From Dechloromonas denitrificans (GTDB taxonomy: Bacteria; Pseudomonadota; Gammaproteobacteria; Burkholderiales; Rhodocyclaceae), in NCBI RefSeq assembly GCF_001551835.1, contig NZ_LODL01000021.1, positions 538,651 through 602,650 of the forward strand: a DNA stretch of 64,000 nt, in the 5' to 3' direction. Numbering within the stretch: the first letter of the stretch is position 1; the number at the start of each line of letters is the position of its first letter. A model generated the notes under the pieces. The model saw only the letters and a list, made by a program, of their open reading frames with translations. It searched no databases and was not told where the DNA came from. Below are positions 47,643 to 58,084 of this stretch, piece after piece. The position numbers and the translations under genes were made by a program.

Positions 47643-48078
47643 AACCGTCATCGGCCTGCTCGCCGGTTTGCTCGGCAGCGCTGCCGCCTGGGCCCAGAAT
47701 TCCATGCCGGTCATGGAGTTGACCGCCGGCTTCCACCGCATCGAGGCGGAAGTCGCCGCCACAGACCAGAACCGCCAGATCGGCCTGATGCAGCGCAAGG
47801 CGATGCCGGCGCAGCGCGGCATGCTGTTCGTCTTCCCGCAGAACAACACCCACTGCATGTGGATGCGCAATACCTTCATTCCGCTGTCGGTCGCCTTCAT
47901 CGACAGCGATGGCTACATCATCAACATCGAAGACATGCAGCCGCAGACCGAGGACAACCATTGCGCCCGCAAGCCGGCCCGCTATGCGCTGGAGATGAAT
48001 ATCGGCTGGTTCGCCCAGCGCGGCCTCAAGCCGGGCGTCAAGCTGAACGGCATCGACAAGGCGCCGCGGCCGCAGTAA
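47635..48078 (+). CDS. DUF192 family exported protein
   Basis: A 147-residue exported protein: signal peptide MNRTVIGLLAGLLGSAAAWAQ, then AATDQNRQIGLMQRKAMPAQRGMLFVF, CMWMRNTFIPLSVAFID and ALEMNIGWFAQRGLKPGVKL. These are the DUF192 hallmarks. The family is widespread and uncharacterised; the fold is a small beta barrel. It overlaps rluE by eight bases and shares one base with ubiC. Confidence 0.88.
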   Translation: MNRTVIGLLAGLLGSAAAWAQNSMPVMELTAGFHRIEAEVAATDQNRQIGLMQRKAMPAQRGMLFVFPQNNTHCMWMRNTFIPLSVAFIDSDGYIINIEDMQPQTEDNHCARKPARYALEMNIGWFAQRGLKPGVKLNGIDKAPRPQ

Positions 48079-48608
48079 TGAAACGCAGCAAATGGCAGAC
48101 CTGCCTGCCGGCCAGTCTGCACGATCCGCTCTTGCGCTCCTGGCTGCGCGAGCCTGATTCGCTGACGGCGCGTTGCCAGCGGGCGAGCCGCCATTTTCGC
48201 GTGCGTCTGCTCAACTATGGCAAGGGGCGGGCGCTGGCCGACGAGGCGGCGGGCTGCGACAACGGACGGCAACCGGCCTGGGTGCGCGAAGTGGCCCTCG
48301 AATGCGACGGTCGCCCGATTATTTTTGCCCATACCACGCTGTCGACCGCCGGCAACGGCCGTCTGTCGCGCTGGATGGCTGGCTTGGGCCAGCGCTCGCT
48401 GGGCTCCCTGCTCTTTGCCTATCCCGGCTTCACGCGCGGCGGTATCGAGTTTCTCCGGCTCGATGCGCGCCACCCGCTTTACCGGCGGGCGGCTGCCTTG
48501 GCCGAAGTGGGTGATCATCTCTGGGCGCGCCGCTCGGCGCACCACCTGGGGCGACAAAGCGTCCTGGTGACCGAAGTTTTCCTGCCGGATATCAGTCGCC
48601 TGAAATGA
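48078..48608 (+). CDS. ubiC: Chorismate lyase
   Basis: A 176-residue enzyme that splits chorismate into 4-hydroxybenzoate and pyruvate, the first step of ubiquinone synthesis. The UbiC pattern is present: WVREVALECDGRPIIFAHTTL with the arginine and glutamate that hold the substrate, then LGSLLFAYPGFTRGGIEF and WARRSAHHLGRQSVLVTEVFLP. Length matches. The ATG shares one base with the DUF192 stop. It ends at a terminator. Confidence 0.9.
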   Translation: MKRSKWQTCLPASLHDPLLRSWLREPDSLTARCQRASRHFRVRLLNYGKGRALADEAAGCDNGRQPAWVREVALECDGRPIIFAHTTLSTAGNGRLSRWMAGLGQRSLGSLLFAYPGFTRGGIEFLRLDARHPLYRRAAALAEVGDHLWARRSAHHLGRQSVLVTEVFLPDISRLK

Positions 48609-48634
48609 AAAAACCTCGCCGCGGCGAGGTTTTT
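48608..48634. terminator. Bidirectional terminator between ubiC and sodB
   Basis: AAAAAACCTCGCCGCGGCGAGGTTTTT, a self-complementary stem with A/T flanks on both sides, between converging genes. Confidence 0.92.
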
Positions 48635-48652
48635 GACTTCAGCTGATGAAAA

Positions 48653-49237
48653 TCAGGCGAAGTTGGCTTCGACGAAGGACCAGTTGACCAGCGAGGCCAG
48701 GAAGGTTTCAACGAACTTCGGACGCATGTTGCGGTAGTCGATGTAGTAGGCGTGTTCCCAGACGTCGACGCAGAGCAGGGCCTTGTCGCCGGTGGTCAGC
48801 GGGGTGCCGGCAGCGCCCATGTTGACGATGTCGAGCGAACCGTCAGCCTTCTTGACCAGCCAGGTCCAGCCGGAACCGAAGTTGCCGACGGCGGAGGTCT
48901 GGAAAGCCGTCTTGAAGGCATCCAGCGAACCCCACTTGGCATCGATGGCAGCGGCCAGGGCACCGCTCGGGGCGCCGCCGCCGTTCGGCTTCATGCAGTT
49001 CCAGAAGAAGGTGTGGTTCCATACTTGGGCTGCGTTGTTGTACACGCCGCCGGCCGGGGCCTTCTTGACGATGGCTTCGAGGTCGAGGTTTTCGTACTCG
49101 GTACCCTTGATCAGGTTGTTCAGGTTGGTGACGTAAGCCTGGTGGTGCTTGGAATAGTGATAGTCAAAGGTCTCGGCCGACATGTGCGGGGCGAGGGCAT
49201 CCTTGGCGTAGGGCAGCTGGGGCAGTTGATGTTCCAT
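48653..49237 (-). CDS. sodB: Superoxide dismutase [Fe]
   Basis: A 194-residue cytoplasmic enzyme. Metal ligands are the histidine in [19 protein letters not shown], the histidine in [13 protein letters not shown], and the [10 protein letters not shown] aspartate/histidine pair. The glutamine in [11 protein letters not shown] and [10 protein letters not shown] are features of the iron type. It lies between two housekeeping genes, with a terminator after it. Confidence 0.95.
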   Translation of the reverse strand: MEHQLPQLPYAKDALAPHMSAETFDYHYSKHHQAYVTNLNNLIKGTEYENLDLEAIVKKAPAGGVYNNAAQVWNHTFFWNCMKPNGGGAPSGALAAAIDAKWGSLDAFKTAFQTSAVGNFGSGWTWLVKKADGSLDIVNMGAAGTPLTTGDKALLCVDVWEHAYYIDYRNMRPKFVETFLASLVNWSFVEANFA

Positions 49238-49275
49238 TTATATTCTCCGTTGTATTGAGGGGTGAAACAAAAATT

Positions 49276-50628
49276 CTAGACAGCTTCGTCGGCGACGACA
49301 ACCTGATTCACCGTCGCCTGCGCCGAACCGCGGGCAAAGCTGAGTTTGAGGAGGTCGCCGGCGGCCAGCTGAGTCGCATCGCGCACGGCTCGTCCGTCCG
49401 GGGCAATGACCAGAGTATAGCCACGGGCGAGGACGGCATGTGGATCAAGCTGGCTGAGACCGCTGGCCAGCGCTTTTAGTTTCCCGGCCTGTTGAGAAAT
49501 TTGCCAGCGCAGTTGGCTGTGTAGCCGGTAGTGCAAGTGGCCGAGGTGTTCGCCGAGCTTGGCCGGCTGCGGCCGGGCCTTGGCATGGCGCTGGCTGACC
49601 GCCTGCAGGCGTAGTTGCTGGTTCTCGATTTGGCGGCCGAGGGACTGGCCCAGACGGCAAGCCAGCAGCTCGAGCTCTTGCCGGCGCTGGCCGATGCGTT
49701 CGGCCGGGTGCAGCAGGCGGGTGCCGAGCCAGTCGAGGCGCTGCTGCTGCTCGGCGATGCTGCGCTCCATGCGGCGGGCCAGCTGGCGTTGCAGTTCGGC
49801 CAGGCGGCCGAGCAGGGTGTCGCGATCCGGGCTGGCCAGTTCGGCGGCGGCGGTCGGGGTGGGGGCGCGCAAGTCGGCAGCGAAATCGGCGATGGTGAAA
49901 TCCGTTTCGTGACCGACCCCGGCCACCACCGGCACGGCCGAGGCGCGAATGGCGCGGGCGACGCATTCCTCGTTGAAGGCCCAGAGGTCTTCGATGCTGC
50001 CGCCGCCGCGACAGAGAATGATCGTATCGCAACCGCTGCGGCTGGCCTGGCCGAGGGCGGCGGCAATTTTTTCGCCGGCCCCTTCGCCCTGCACCGGGCA
50101 GGGAAACAATGAAAGACGCAGATGCGGGGCTCGTCGGTGCAGCGTCGTCAGTACGTCGCGCAAGGCGGCGGCCTGCAGGCTGGTGACGATGCCGAGATGG
50201 CGCGGAAAGACGGGCAGCGGCCGTTTGCTCTCGCTGGCGAAGAGGCCTTCGCTTTCCAGTTGCGCCTTCAGGCGCAGGAAGCGTTCGAAGAGATCGCCCT
50301 GGCCGGCGCGGCGGATGGCTTCGATATTGAGCTGGAACTCGCCGCGTGGTTCGTAGAAGGAAACCAGGGCGCGCGCTTCGACCTTTTGCCCGTTCTCCAG
50401 GCGCCAGCCGAGCAGTTGCGCCCGGCTGCGCCACATCACGCAGCGCACCTGGGCGCTGGCATCCTTCAGCGAGAAGTAAACGTGGCCGGAAGCGGCGTAG
50501 GTCAGGTTGGAAATCTCACCGCCGACCCAGGTCAGCGGGAAAGTTGCTTCGAGACATTCGCGGACCAGCCGGTTCAGGCTGGAAACGCTGAGCGTTGAGT
50601 TACTGACAGGCGTGACGGGATTGGGCAT
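49276..50628 (-). CDS. xseA: Exodeoxyribonuclease VII large subunit
   Basis: A 450-residue subunit of the single-strand-specific nuclease. The N-terminal OB domain has FPLTWVGGEISNLTYAASGHVYFSLKD. The catalytic domain includes LGIVTSLQAAALRDVLTTLHRRAP, ILCRGGGSIEDLWAFNEE, AGVGHETDFTIADFAADLRAPTP and a long coiled coil, then VLARGYTLV near the end. xseB is not in this window. The start follows normal family length. Confidence 0.95.
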   Translation of the reverse strand: MPNPVTPVSNSTLSVSSLNRLVRECLEATFPLTWVGGEISNLTYAASGHVYFSLKDASAQVRCVMWRSRAQLLGWRLENGQKVEARALVSFYEPRGEFQLNIEAIRRAGQGDLFERFLRLKAQLESEGLFASESKRPLPVFPRHLGIVTSLQAAALRDVLTTLHRRAPHLRLSLFPCPVQGEGAGEKIAAALGQASRSGCDTIILCRGGGSIEDLWAFNEECVARAIRASAVPVVAGVGHETDFTIADFAADLRAPTPTAAAELASPDRDTLLGRLAELQRQLARRMERSIAEQQQRLDWLGTRLLHPAERIGQRRQELELLACRLGQSLGRQIENQQLRLQAVSQRHAKARPQPAKLGEHLGHLHYRLHSQLRWQISQQAGKLKALASGLSQLDPHAVLARGYTLVIAPDGRAVRDATQLAAGDLLKLSFARGSAQATVNQVVVADEAV

Positions 50629-50799
50629 GGTCGGATTGTAACCCGATGGACTTTGTTATTGCCGATGCTTGACACATTGAAATTTTTTCAAGCTATTGAT
50701 TATTAATGGTTTAAATAATATGCCTTGTTTTTTGGCAGAGTAGGAAAAGTCCTTTGCCCAATGGGGTTTAGCGCACTTGATGACAAGTCATGCACAGAC

Positions 50800-50822
50800 T
50801 TATCCACAGCTTTTGGGGATAA
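50800..50822. promoter_or_regulatory. Inverted pair of DnaA-box-like sequences
   Basis: TTATCCACA (50800-50808) is a perfect DnaA box; TGGGGATAA (50814-50822) is its near-complement, differing at one base. They face each other across five bases, about 90 bases before exbB. Confidence 0.4.
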
Positions 50823-50910
50823 GCGGCGGCAGGCCGGATTTTTTGGGGCTTGCTCAGGCGTCGGGCGAGAGGCAAAATCGCAGGCTAACTTCCCAACGAG
50901 GATTCCCCAC

Positions 50911-51516
50911 GTGTTTGCGATTGTTCAGGCTGCAGGCTGGCCGATCTGGCCGTTGTTGCTGGCCTCCATCATTTCGGTTGCGCTGATTATCGAGCGCCTG
51001 GTTGCCTTGCGCCGTTCCAAGGTCGTGCCGCACGGTCTGTTGCAACGGGCAGTCGGCGAATTCAAGCGCGGCGCCAACAACGACAAGCTGCTTGAGGAAC
51101 TGGATCGTCATTCGCCGCTCGGCCGCGTGCTGTCGGCCGGCCTGCGCAACGTCAATTCCTCGCGCGAAATCATGAAGGAGTCGATCGAAGAGTCCGGTGG
51201 CGCGGTGGCGCACGACCTGAACCGCTACCTGACGACGCTCGGCACCATCGCCTCGATCAGCCCCTTGATGGGCCTGTTCGGCACCGTCGTCGGCATGATC
51301 GAGATTTTCGGTTCGCAGTCGCCAACCGGTTCGAATCCGCAGCAACTGGCGCACGGCATTTCCATCGCCCTCTACAACACCGGTTTCGGTCTGGTCATCG
51401 CCATCCCGAGCATGATCTTCTGGCGCCATTTCCGCGCCCTGGTCGACGGCTTGGTGGTCGAGATGGAGCAGCAGGCCATCCGCCTCGTCGAATACATGCA
51501 CGGCGACCGGAAGTAA
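50911..51516 (+). CDS. exbB: ExbB/TolQ-type proton channel protein
   Basis: A 201-residue inner-membrane protein beginning at GTG (MFAIVQAAGWPIWPLLLASI). It has three helices: near residues 8-28, then TTLGTIASISPLMGLFGTVVGM, then YNTGFGLVIAIPSMIFWRHF. This is the MotA/TolQ/ExbB layout. It energises outer-membrane receptors or cell-envelope processes with ExbD. The gene order exbB-exbD-lpxK suggests a role linked to the envelope. An upstream 282-base gap contains possible promoter and DnaA-like sites. Confidence 0.9.
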   Translation: MFAIVQAAGWPIWPLLLASIISVALIIERLVALRRSKVVPHGLLQRAVGEFKRGANNDKLLEELDRHSPLGRVLSAGLRNVNSSREIMKESIEESGGAVAHDLNRYLTTLGTIASISPLMGLFGTVVGMIEIFGSQSPTGSNPQQLAHGISIALYNTGFGLVIAIPSMIFWRHFRALVDGLVVEMEQQAIRLVEYMHGDRK

Positions 51517-51519
51517 GCG

Positions 51520-51936
51520 ATGAATTTTCAGCGCGGCCGGAGCCGGGAAGAGCCGGAAATCAACCTGATTCCCATGATCGACGTCCTGCTGGTCATCATC
51601 ATCTTCTTGATGCTGACCACGACCTACGCCAAGTTCTCCGGGCTGGAGATCAACCTGCCGACGGCGGATGCCGCCAAGCAGGCCGAGCCGCCGAACGAGA
51701 TCGATGTCGCAGTGACCGCCAGCGGCCAGATTTTGATCAATAAATCACCGTTGACCGCCGCCGACATCAAGAGCATCGCCGATGGCCTGCGCCGGGCGGC
51801 CGGTGCGAAACAGGACCCGGTCATCGTCATCAATGCCGATGCCAAGGCCACCCACCAAAGTGTCGTCGATGTGATGCAGGCGGCGCAGACGGCGGGTTAT
51901 CCGCACATTTCCTTCGCCACCCAGACGCCACGTTGA
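51520..51936 (+). CDS. exbD: ExbD/TolR-type protein
   Basis: A 138-residue protein with a single N-terminal membrane helix, INLIPMIDVLLVIIIFLMLTT, whose aspartate (about residue 21) is the proton-carrying residue. The periplasmic domain has KQAEPPNEIDVAVTASGQILINK and ADAKATHQSVVDVMQAAQ. It follows exbB after three bases and shares one base with lpxK. Confidence 0.92.
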   Translation: MNFQRGRSREEPEINLIPMIDVLLVIIIFLMLTTTYAKFSGLEINLPTADAAKQAEPPNEIDVAVTASGQILINKSPLTAADIKSIADGLRRAAGAKQDPVIVINADAKATHQSVVDVMQAAQTAGYPHISFATQTPR

Positions 51937-52934
51937 TGTTTGCCCGCTGGTTGCAGCGACAGTGGTTCGAGCAACGCCGGCTTTCGCCGGCGTTGTGGCT
52001 TCTGCTGCCGCTGTCCTGGTTGTTTGCCGGGCTGGCTGCGCTGAATCGTCGGCATGCCAAGCCGGTACGGCTGCCGGTGCCGGTCATCGTGGTTGGCAAT
52101 ATCACCGTTGGCGGTGCCGGCAAGACGCCGCTGACCATCTGGCTGGCCCGGCAATTGAAGGAACAAGGCTGGCGGCCCGGCATCGTCAGCCGCGGCTACG
52201 GCGGTGAGAATGCGGCGCCGCGCGCCGTTTCACCTTTCGCCGTGCCGGCCGAGGTCGGCGATGAGCCGATCCTGCTCGCCCGGCGCAGCGGGGTGCCGGT
52301 CTGGGTCGGCCGTGACCGGGCGGCGGCTGCTCAGGCGCTGCTGGCGGCGCAGCCGGAGGTCAATATCATTCTCTGCGATGACGGTTTGCAGCACTACCGA
52401 CTGGGCCGCGATGTCGAACTGGCCGTTTTCGATGGTCGCGGCGCCGGCAACGGCTGGCGCTTGCCGGTTGGTCCCCTGCGCGAACCGCTGAGCCGTATTG
52501 CTGCGGTCGACGCCGTCATTTGCAACGGTTTGCCCGATGCGCGGCTGCCGGCCGCAGTGCCGAGCTTCGCCATGCGCTTGCTGCCGGGGAATTTTTACCG
52601 TCTAGACGAGCCGCAGCATTGGTGCGAAGCAGCAGCTTTGGCTGGCAAAAAGCTCTACGCAATGGCCGGGATTGGCGATCCCGGGCGATTTTTCCGGATG
52701 CTGGAAGGGCTGGGCCTCGCCTGCGAAACCCATCCCTTTCCCGATCACCATGCCTATACCGCCGGCGACCTGGCTTTTGCCAAAGACGGCATCCTGCTGA
52801 TGACAGAGAAGGATGCAGTAAAATGCGCCGGTCTTACGGCCGGTGAAACTTGGGTTTTGCCCGTCGAGGCCGAGCTTTCGCCGGCCCTTATTGAACACAT
52901 TCAGGAGAAACTCCGTGGACGCCAGGCTGCTTGA
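51936..52934 (+). CDS. lpxK: Tetraacyldisaccharide 4'-kinase
   Basis: A 332-residue kinase that phosphorylates lipid A precursor at the 4' position. It has the P-loop [59 protein letters not shown] and [14 protein letters not shown]. Its ATG shares one base with the exbD stop; its end overlaps the next gene by 20 bases. Order lpxK-Trm112-kdsB is common in betaproteobacteria. Confidence 0.95.
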   Translation: MFARWLQRQWFEQRRLSPALWLLLPLSWLFAGLAALNRRHAKPVRLPVPVIVVGNITVGGAGKTPLTIWLARQLKEQGWRPGIVSRGYGGENAAPRAVSPFAVPAEVGDEPILLARRSGVPVWVGRDRAAAAQALLAAQPEVNIILCDDGLQHYRLGRDVELAVFDGRGAGNGWRLPVGPLREPLSRIAAVDAVICNGLPDARLPAAVPSFAMRLLPGNFYRLDEPQHWCEAAALAGKKLYAMAGIGDPGRFFRMLEGLGLACETHPFPDHHAYTAGDLAFAKDGILLMTEKDAVKCAGLTAGETWVLPVEAELSPALIEHIQEKLRGRQAA

Positions 52935-53088
52935 TATCCTCGTCTGCCCGATTTGCAAGGGCAATCTCGAACACCGCAAAGCCGAAAAGGAACTGGTCTG
53001 CAAACCTTGCAAGCTGGCTTTCCCGATTCGCGACGACATTCCGATCATGCTCGAAGACGAGGCGCGGCAACTGGGCGCGGACGAGTAA
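52915..53088 (+). CDS. Trm112 family zinc-binding protein
   Basis: A 57-residue protein starting at GTG, preceded by AGGAGA inside lpxK. Cysteine pairs CPICKGNLE and [18 protein letters not shown] form the Trm112/YcaR zinc ribbon. In eukaryotes Trm112 activates methyltransferases; bacterial YcaR-like proteins lie between lpxK and kdsB and their role is unclear. It overlaps lpxK by 20 bases and is two bases from kdsB. Confidence 0.9.
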   Translation: MDARLLDILVCPICKGNLEHRKAEKELVCKPCKLAFPIRDDIPIMLEDEARQLGADE

Positions 53089-53090
53089 GC

Positions 53091-53864
53091 ATGTCCGGCC
53101 TCGCTTTCAAGGTCGTCATTCCGGCTCGTTATGCCTCTACCCGCTTGCCGGCCAAGCCGCTGCTCGATCTTGGCGGCAAGCCGATGGTGGTGCGCGTCGC
53201 CGAGCGCGCCCGTTTGTCCGGCGCCGAGGAAATCTGGGTGGCAACCGATCATCCGGAAGTGCGGGCCGCCGCCGAGGCGCATGAAGTCGCGGCCCTGATG
53301 ACGCGGGCCGACCATCCGACCGGCACCGACCGGCTGGCCGAAGTCGTTGAGCAGCGAGGCTGGAGCAGCGACACCATCATCGTCAATGTGCAAGGCGACG
53401 AGCCGCTGATCGAGCCGGAAGTGATCATCCAGACGGCGCGCCAACTGGCGGCCAGCGGTGCGGATATCGCCACGGTGGCGCACCCGATCCGCGAAGCGGC
53501 CGATTTCTTCAATCCGAATGTCGTCAAGGTCGTTTGCCGCGCCGATGGGGATGCCGCCTATTTTTCCCGGGCGCCGATTCCCTATGCGCGCGATCACTTC
53601 GCCCGCGAAAACGGCGGCGAAACGCTGCCACCCGACTTTCCGGCCTATCGCCATGTCGGGCTTTACGCCTACCGGGCGAGCTTTTTGAAGGCTTACGCCG
53701 GGTTGACCGCCGCGCCCACCGAGCAGTTCGAATCGCTCGAGCAATTGCGTGCCCTTTGGCATGGCTACCGGATCAGCGTGACCCTGATCGATGCCGCGCC
53801 GGCGCCGGGTGTCGACACGCCCGAAGATGCCGAGCGGATGCGCAAACTGTTTGACCGGGCCTGA
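53091..53864 (+). CDS. kdsB: 3-deoxy-manno-octulosonate cytidylyltransferase
   Basis: A 257-residue enzyme that activates KDO as CMP-KDO for LPS core. It has [54 protein letters not shown] and [12 protein letters not shown], then [15 protein letters not shown]. The ATG at 53091 lies two bases after the Trm112-like stop. It completes an lpxK-kdsB LPS pair. Confidence 0.96.
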   Translation: MSGLAFKVVIPARYASTRLPAKPLLDLGGKPMVVRVAERARLSGAEEIWVATDHPEVRAAAEAHEVAALMTRADHPTGTDRLAEVVEQRGWSSDTIIVNVQGDEPLIEPEVIIQTARQLAASGADIATVAHPIREAADFFNPNVVKVVCRADGDAAYFSRAPIPYARDHFARENGGETLPPDFPAYRHVGLYAYRASFLKAYAGLTAAPTEQFESLEQLRALWHGYRISVTLIDAAPAPGVDTPEDAERMRKLFDRA

Positions 53865-53876
53865 AATAGCGAGTAA

Positions 53877-54605
<729 letters not shown>

Positions 54606-54616
54606 AGGAGCGCACG

Positions 54617-55876
54617 ATGCCGGCGAGGAATGCCTTCTATGCACAGTCAGGGGGCGTCACCGCCGTCATCAACGCCACGGCGTGCGGCCTGATTCAGGAG
54701 GCACGCCGCCATCCCGACAATATCGGGAAAGTCCTGGCCGGTCGCGACGGCATCATCGGTGCCTTGACCGAAGACCTGATCGACACCAGCCTCGAAACCG
54801 ATGAGGCCATTGCCCGCCTGCGCAGTACGCCGGGTGGCGCCTTCGGTTCCTGCCGTTACAAGCTGAAGAGCCTGGAAGACCACCGCGCCCAGTACGAGCG
54901 CTTGATCGAGGTCTTCAAGGCGCACGATATCGGCTATTTCTTCTATAACGGCGGCAACGATTCGATGGACACCGCCTGGAAGGTGTCGCAGATCGCCGAG
55001 AAGCTGGGTTACCCGGTGGTTTGCGTCGGTGTTCCGAAAACGGTCGATAACGACCTGCCGCTGACCGACTGCTGCCCGGGCTTCGGTTCGGTCGCCAAGT
55101 ATGTCGCGACCTCGATCCGCGAAGCGGGCTACGACGTCGCCTCGATGGCGCGCACCTCGACCAAGATCTTCGTGCTGGAAGTGATGGGGCGCCATGCCGG
55201 CTGGATCACCGCGGCCTGCGGCCTGGCTTCGGAAAATGCCGGCGAGCCGCCGCATATCCTGCTGTTTCCGGAGGTGCCGTTCGACCCGGCGCGTTTCCTG
55301 GCGCGCGTCCAGGCGTGCGTTGACCAGTATGGCTATTGCACGGTGGCCGTTTCGGAGGGCTTGTCCGATGCCGATGGCAAGCTGATTGCCGATTCCGGGA
55401 CGAAAGACGCCTTCGGCCACTCGCAACTGGGCGGCGTCGGCCAGATCGTCGCGCAGTTGATCAAGGACAAGCTCGGCTACAAGTATCACTGGGCGCTGGC
55501 CGACTACCTGCAGCGGGCAGCCCGCCATCTGGCCTCGAAGACCGATGTCGAACAGGCGCACGCCTTGGGCGTTGCTGCGGTCGACCTCGCCCTGCAGGGC
55601 AAAAATGCGGTGATGGCGACCATCGAGCGCCTGGCCGATACGCCGTATCGCTGGCGAATCGGCGAGGCGCCGCTGAAGGATGTTGCCAATGTCGAACGCA
55701 AGATGCCGGCCGAGTTTATCGCGGCCGACGGTTTCCATATCACCGATGCCTGCCGCACCTATCTGCAGCCGTTGATCGCCGGCGAAGAGCCGCCGCCGTA
55801 TCGCGACGGGCTGCCCGACTATGTGCGTTTGAATAACAAGAGCGTCGAGAAAAAATTGCCGGAGTTCAAAATCTGA
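54617..55876 (+). CDS. pfp: Pyrophosphate-dependent 6-phosphofructokinase
   Basis: A 419-residue PFK family enzyme phosphorylating fructose 6-phosphate. The motif YNGGNDSMDTAWK has aspartate where ATP-enzymes have glycine, and GVPKTVDNDLPLTD has lysine where ATP-enzymes have glycine; both mark PPi-dependent enzymes. MGRHAGWITAACGLA follows. The ATG is preceded by AAAGGAG. Its neighbours adk and the proton pyrophosphatase suggest a PPi economy. The reaction is reversible in such enzymes. Confidence 0.9.
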   Translation: MPARNAFYAQSGGVTAVINATACGLIQEARRHPDNIGKVLAGRDGIIGALTEDLIDTSLETDEAIARLRSTPGGAFGSCRYKLKSLEDHRAQYERLIEVFKAHDIGYFFYNGGNDSMDTAWKVSQIAEKLGYPVVCVGVPKTVDNDLPLTDCCPGFGSVAKYVATSIREAGYDVASMARTSTKIFVLEVMGRHAGWITAACGLASENAGEPPHILLFPEVPFDPARFLARVQACVDQYGYCTVAVSEGLSDADGKLIADSGTKDAFGHSQLGGVGQIVAQLIKDKLGYKYHWALADYLQRAARHLASKTDVEQAHALGVAAVDLALQGKNAVMATIERLADTPYRWRIGEAPLKDVANVERKMPAEFIAADGFHITDACRTYLQPLIAGEEPPPYRDGLPDYVRLNNKSVEKKLPEFKI

Positions 55877-55906
55877 TTTTTCGTTAGCCACTGAGAGGGG
55901 GAAGTG

Positions 55907-57973
55907 ATGTCTACAGCGTTGTTACTGGCGCTTGCTTGCGCCGTGTTGGCAGTCCTGTACGGCTGGATTTCCAGTCGCCAGATCCTCGCGTTGCCGGCCG
56001 GCAACGAGCGCATGCAGGAGATCGCCAAGGCCATCCAGCAGGGGGCGGAGGCCTATCTGAGCCGACAGTACAAGACGATCGCAATGGTCGGCATCGTCCT
56101 CTTTCTGGTGATCGGTCTGATTCCCAAGCTTGGCTGGCTGACGGCTTTCGGTTTTCTGATTGGTGCGCTGCTTTCCGGCGCCGCCGGTTTCATCGGCATG
56201 AACGTCTCGGTACGGGCCAATGTCCGGACCGCCGAGGCCGCCCGTGGCGGCATCGCCAAGGCGCTCGATGTTGCCTTCAAGGGTGGGGCGATTACCGGCA
56301 TGCTGGTGGTGGGTCTCGGCCTGCTCGGGGTGGCCGGCTATTTCGCCTTCCTGAAATCGGTTAACGGGCCGGGTGCCGATCTGCATCATGTCATCGAACC
56401 CCTGATCGGCCTGGCTTTCGGTTCTTCGCTGATTTCGATCTTCGCCCGTCTCGGCGGCGGCATCTTCACCAAGGGGGCTGACGTCGGCGCCGATCTGGTT
56501 GGCAAGGTTGAAGCCGGCATTCCCGAGGATGACCCGCGCAATCCGGCGGTGATCGCCGACAACGTCGGCGATAACGTCGGCGACTGCGCCGGCATGGCGG
56601 CCGACCTCTTCGAAACCTATGCCGTGACGGTGGTGGCGACGATGGTGCTGGCCGCGCTGATCATCAAGACGGCGAGCGGCCTCGGTGAAAACCTGGTGCT
56701 CTACCCGCTGGCGCTGGGCGGGGTGTCGATCATCGCCTCGATCGTCGGCTGCTATTTCGTCAAGGCCACCGAAGGCGGCAAGATCATGGCGGCGCTCTAT
56801 CGCGGCCTGATTGTCGCCGGCGTGCTGGCGCTCGCCGCCTACTATCCGGTGACCGCCTGGCTGATCGGGGCCGGGGCCACCTTGCCGGATGGCTCGGTCA
56901 TCAACACCATGACGATGTTTGGTTGCGCGGTGGTCGGTTTGCTGCTGACGGCCGCACTGGTCTGGATTACCGAGTACTACACCGGGACCGATTACGCGCC
57001 GGTCAAGCATGTCGCTTCCTCCTGCCAGACCGGCCATGCCACCAACATCATCGCCGGTATCGGTGTTTCGATGAAGTCGACCGCTTGGCCGGTGCTGTCG
57101 GTCTGTGCGGCGATTTACGCGGCTTTTGCGATGGGCGGGTTGTTCGGAATCGCCATTGCGGCGACCTCCATGCTGTCGATGGCCGGTATCGTCGTCGCGC
57201 TCGATGCTTATGGTCCGATCACCGACAACGCTGGTGGTATTGCCGAAATGGCCGAACTGCCGAAAGAGGTGCGCAATGTCACCGATCCGCTCGATGCGGT
57301 CGGCAACACGACCAAGGCCGTGACCAAGGGCTACGCCATCGGCTCGGCCGGTCTGGCGGCGCTGGTCCTCTTTGCCGACTACACGCATGGCCTGGAAGCG
57401 GCCGGCTTGAAAGGGATCACCTTCGATCTTTCGAATCATATGGTGATCATCGGCCTGTTCATCGGCGGCCTGATTCCCTATCTGTTCGGTGCCATGGCGA
57501 TGGAGGCGGTCGGTCGCTCGGCAGGCGCGGTGGTCATGGAGGTTCGCCGTCAGTTCAAGGAAATCCCTGGCATCATGGAAGGCACGGCCAAGCCGGATTA
57601 TTCGCGGGCCGTCGATATGCTGACCGTGGCGGCGATCAAGGAAATGATGATTCCGTCCATCCTGCCGGTCGCCGTGCCGATCGTCGTCGGCCTGGTCCTC
57701 GGTCCGCAGGCGCTGGGCGGCCTGCTGGTCGGCACAATCGTCACCGGCTTGTTCGTCGCCATCTCGATGACGACGGGCGGCGGCGCTTGGGATAATGCCA
57801 AGAAATATATCGAAGACGGCCATTTTGGTGGAAAAGGCTCCGATGCACACAAGGCGGCGGTGACTGGGGACACCGTGGGTGATCCCTACAAGGATACGGC
57901 GGGGCCGGCGGTCAATCCGCTGATCAAGATCATCAATCTGGTGGCGCTGCTAATCGTCCCGTTGATGGCCTGA
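55907..57973 (+). CDS. hppA: K+-independent H+-translocating inorganic pyrophosphatase
   Basis: A 688-residue membrane protein with about 16 helices. The PPi-binding loops are visible: [49 protein letters not shown] in pieces, and [17 protein letters not shown]. The motif [17 protein letters not shown] has lysine at the K+-site position with threonine three residues on, as in K+-independent enzymes. Start: ATG 55907 after GAGAGGGGGAAG. It couples PPi hydrolysis to proton export. It sits 30 bases after pfp. Confidence 0.94.
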   Translation: MSTALLLALACAVLAVLYGWISSRQILALPAGNERMQEIAKAIQQGAEAYLSRQYKTIAMVGIVLFLVIGLIPKLGWLTAFGFLIGALLSGAAGFIGMNVSVRANVRTAEAARGGIAKALDVAFKGGAITGMLVVGLGLLGVAGYFAFLKSVNGPGADLHHVIEPLIGLAFGSSLISIFARLGGGIFTKGADVGADLVGKVEAGIPEDDPRNPAVIADNVGDNVGDCAGMAADLFETYAVTVVATMVLAALIIKTASGLGENLVLYPLALGGVSIIASIVGCYFVKATEGGKIMAALYRGLIVAGVLALAAYYPVTAWLIGAGATLPDGSVINTMTMFGCAVVGLLLTAALVWITEYYTGTDYAPVKHVASSCQTGHATNIIAGIGVSMKSTAWPVLSVCAAIYAAFAMGGLFGIAIAATSMLSMAGIVVALDAYGPITDNAGGIAEMAELPKEVRNVTDPLDAVGNTTKAVTKGYAIGSAGLAALVLFADYTHGLEAAGLKGITFDLSNHMVIIGLFIGGLIPYLFGAMAMEAVGRSAGAVVMEVRRQFKEIPGIMEGTAKPDYSRAVDMLTVAAIKEMMIPSILPVAVPIVVGLVLGPQALGGLLVGTIVTGLFVAISMTTGGGAWDNAKKYIEDGHFGGKGSDAHKAAVTGDTVGDPYKDTAGPAVNPLIKIINLVALLIVPLMA

Positions 57974-57990
57974 CTTGCTGGCTTTTGGGT

Positions 57991-58019
57991 AAAAAAGGCG
58001 GCCGAGGCCGCTTTTTTTA
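57991..58019 (+). terminator. Terminator after hppA
   Basis: AAAAAAGGCGGCC-GAG-GCCGC followed by seven T. Confidence 0.9.
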
Positions 58020-58084
58020 CATTTCTTTAAACCACTCCCGTTGGAGGGAGATAGAATCCTGCTCGATTGCGGGACAACAAGGCC

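Noticed and set aside
50660..50910. Replication origin suggested by the DnaA-like boxes
   Set aside because: Only two boxes, no cluster and no dnaA/dnaN/gidA neighbours; a promoter region is more plausible.
55922..57850. Very long minus-strand open frame opposite hppA
   Set aside because: Histidine- and arginine-rich shadow of the pyrophosphatase codons, not a protein.
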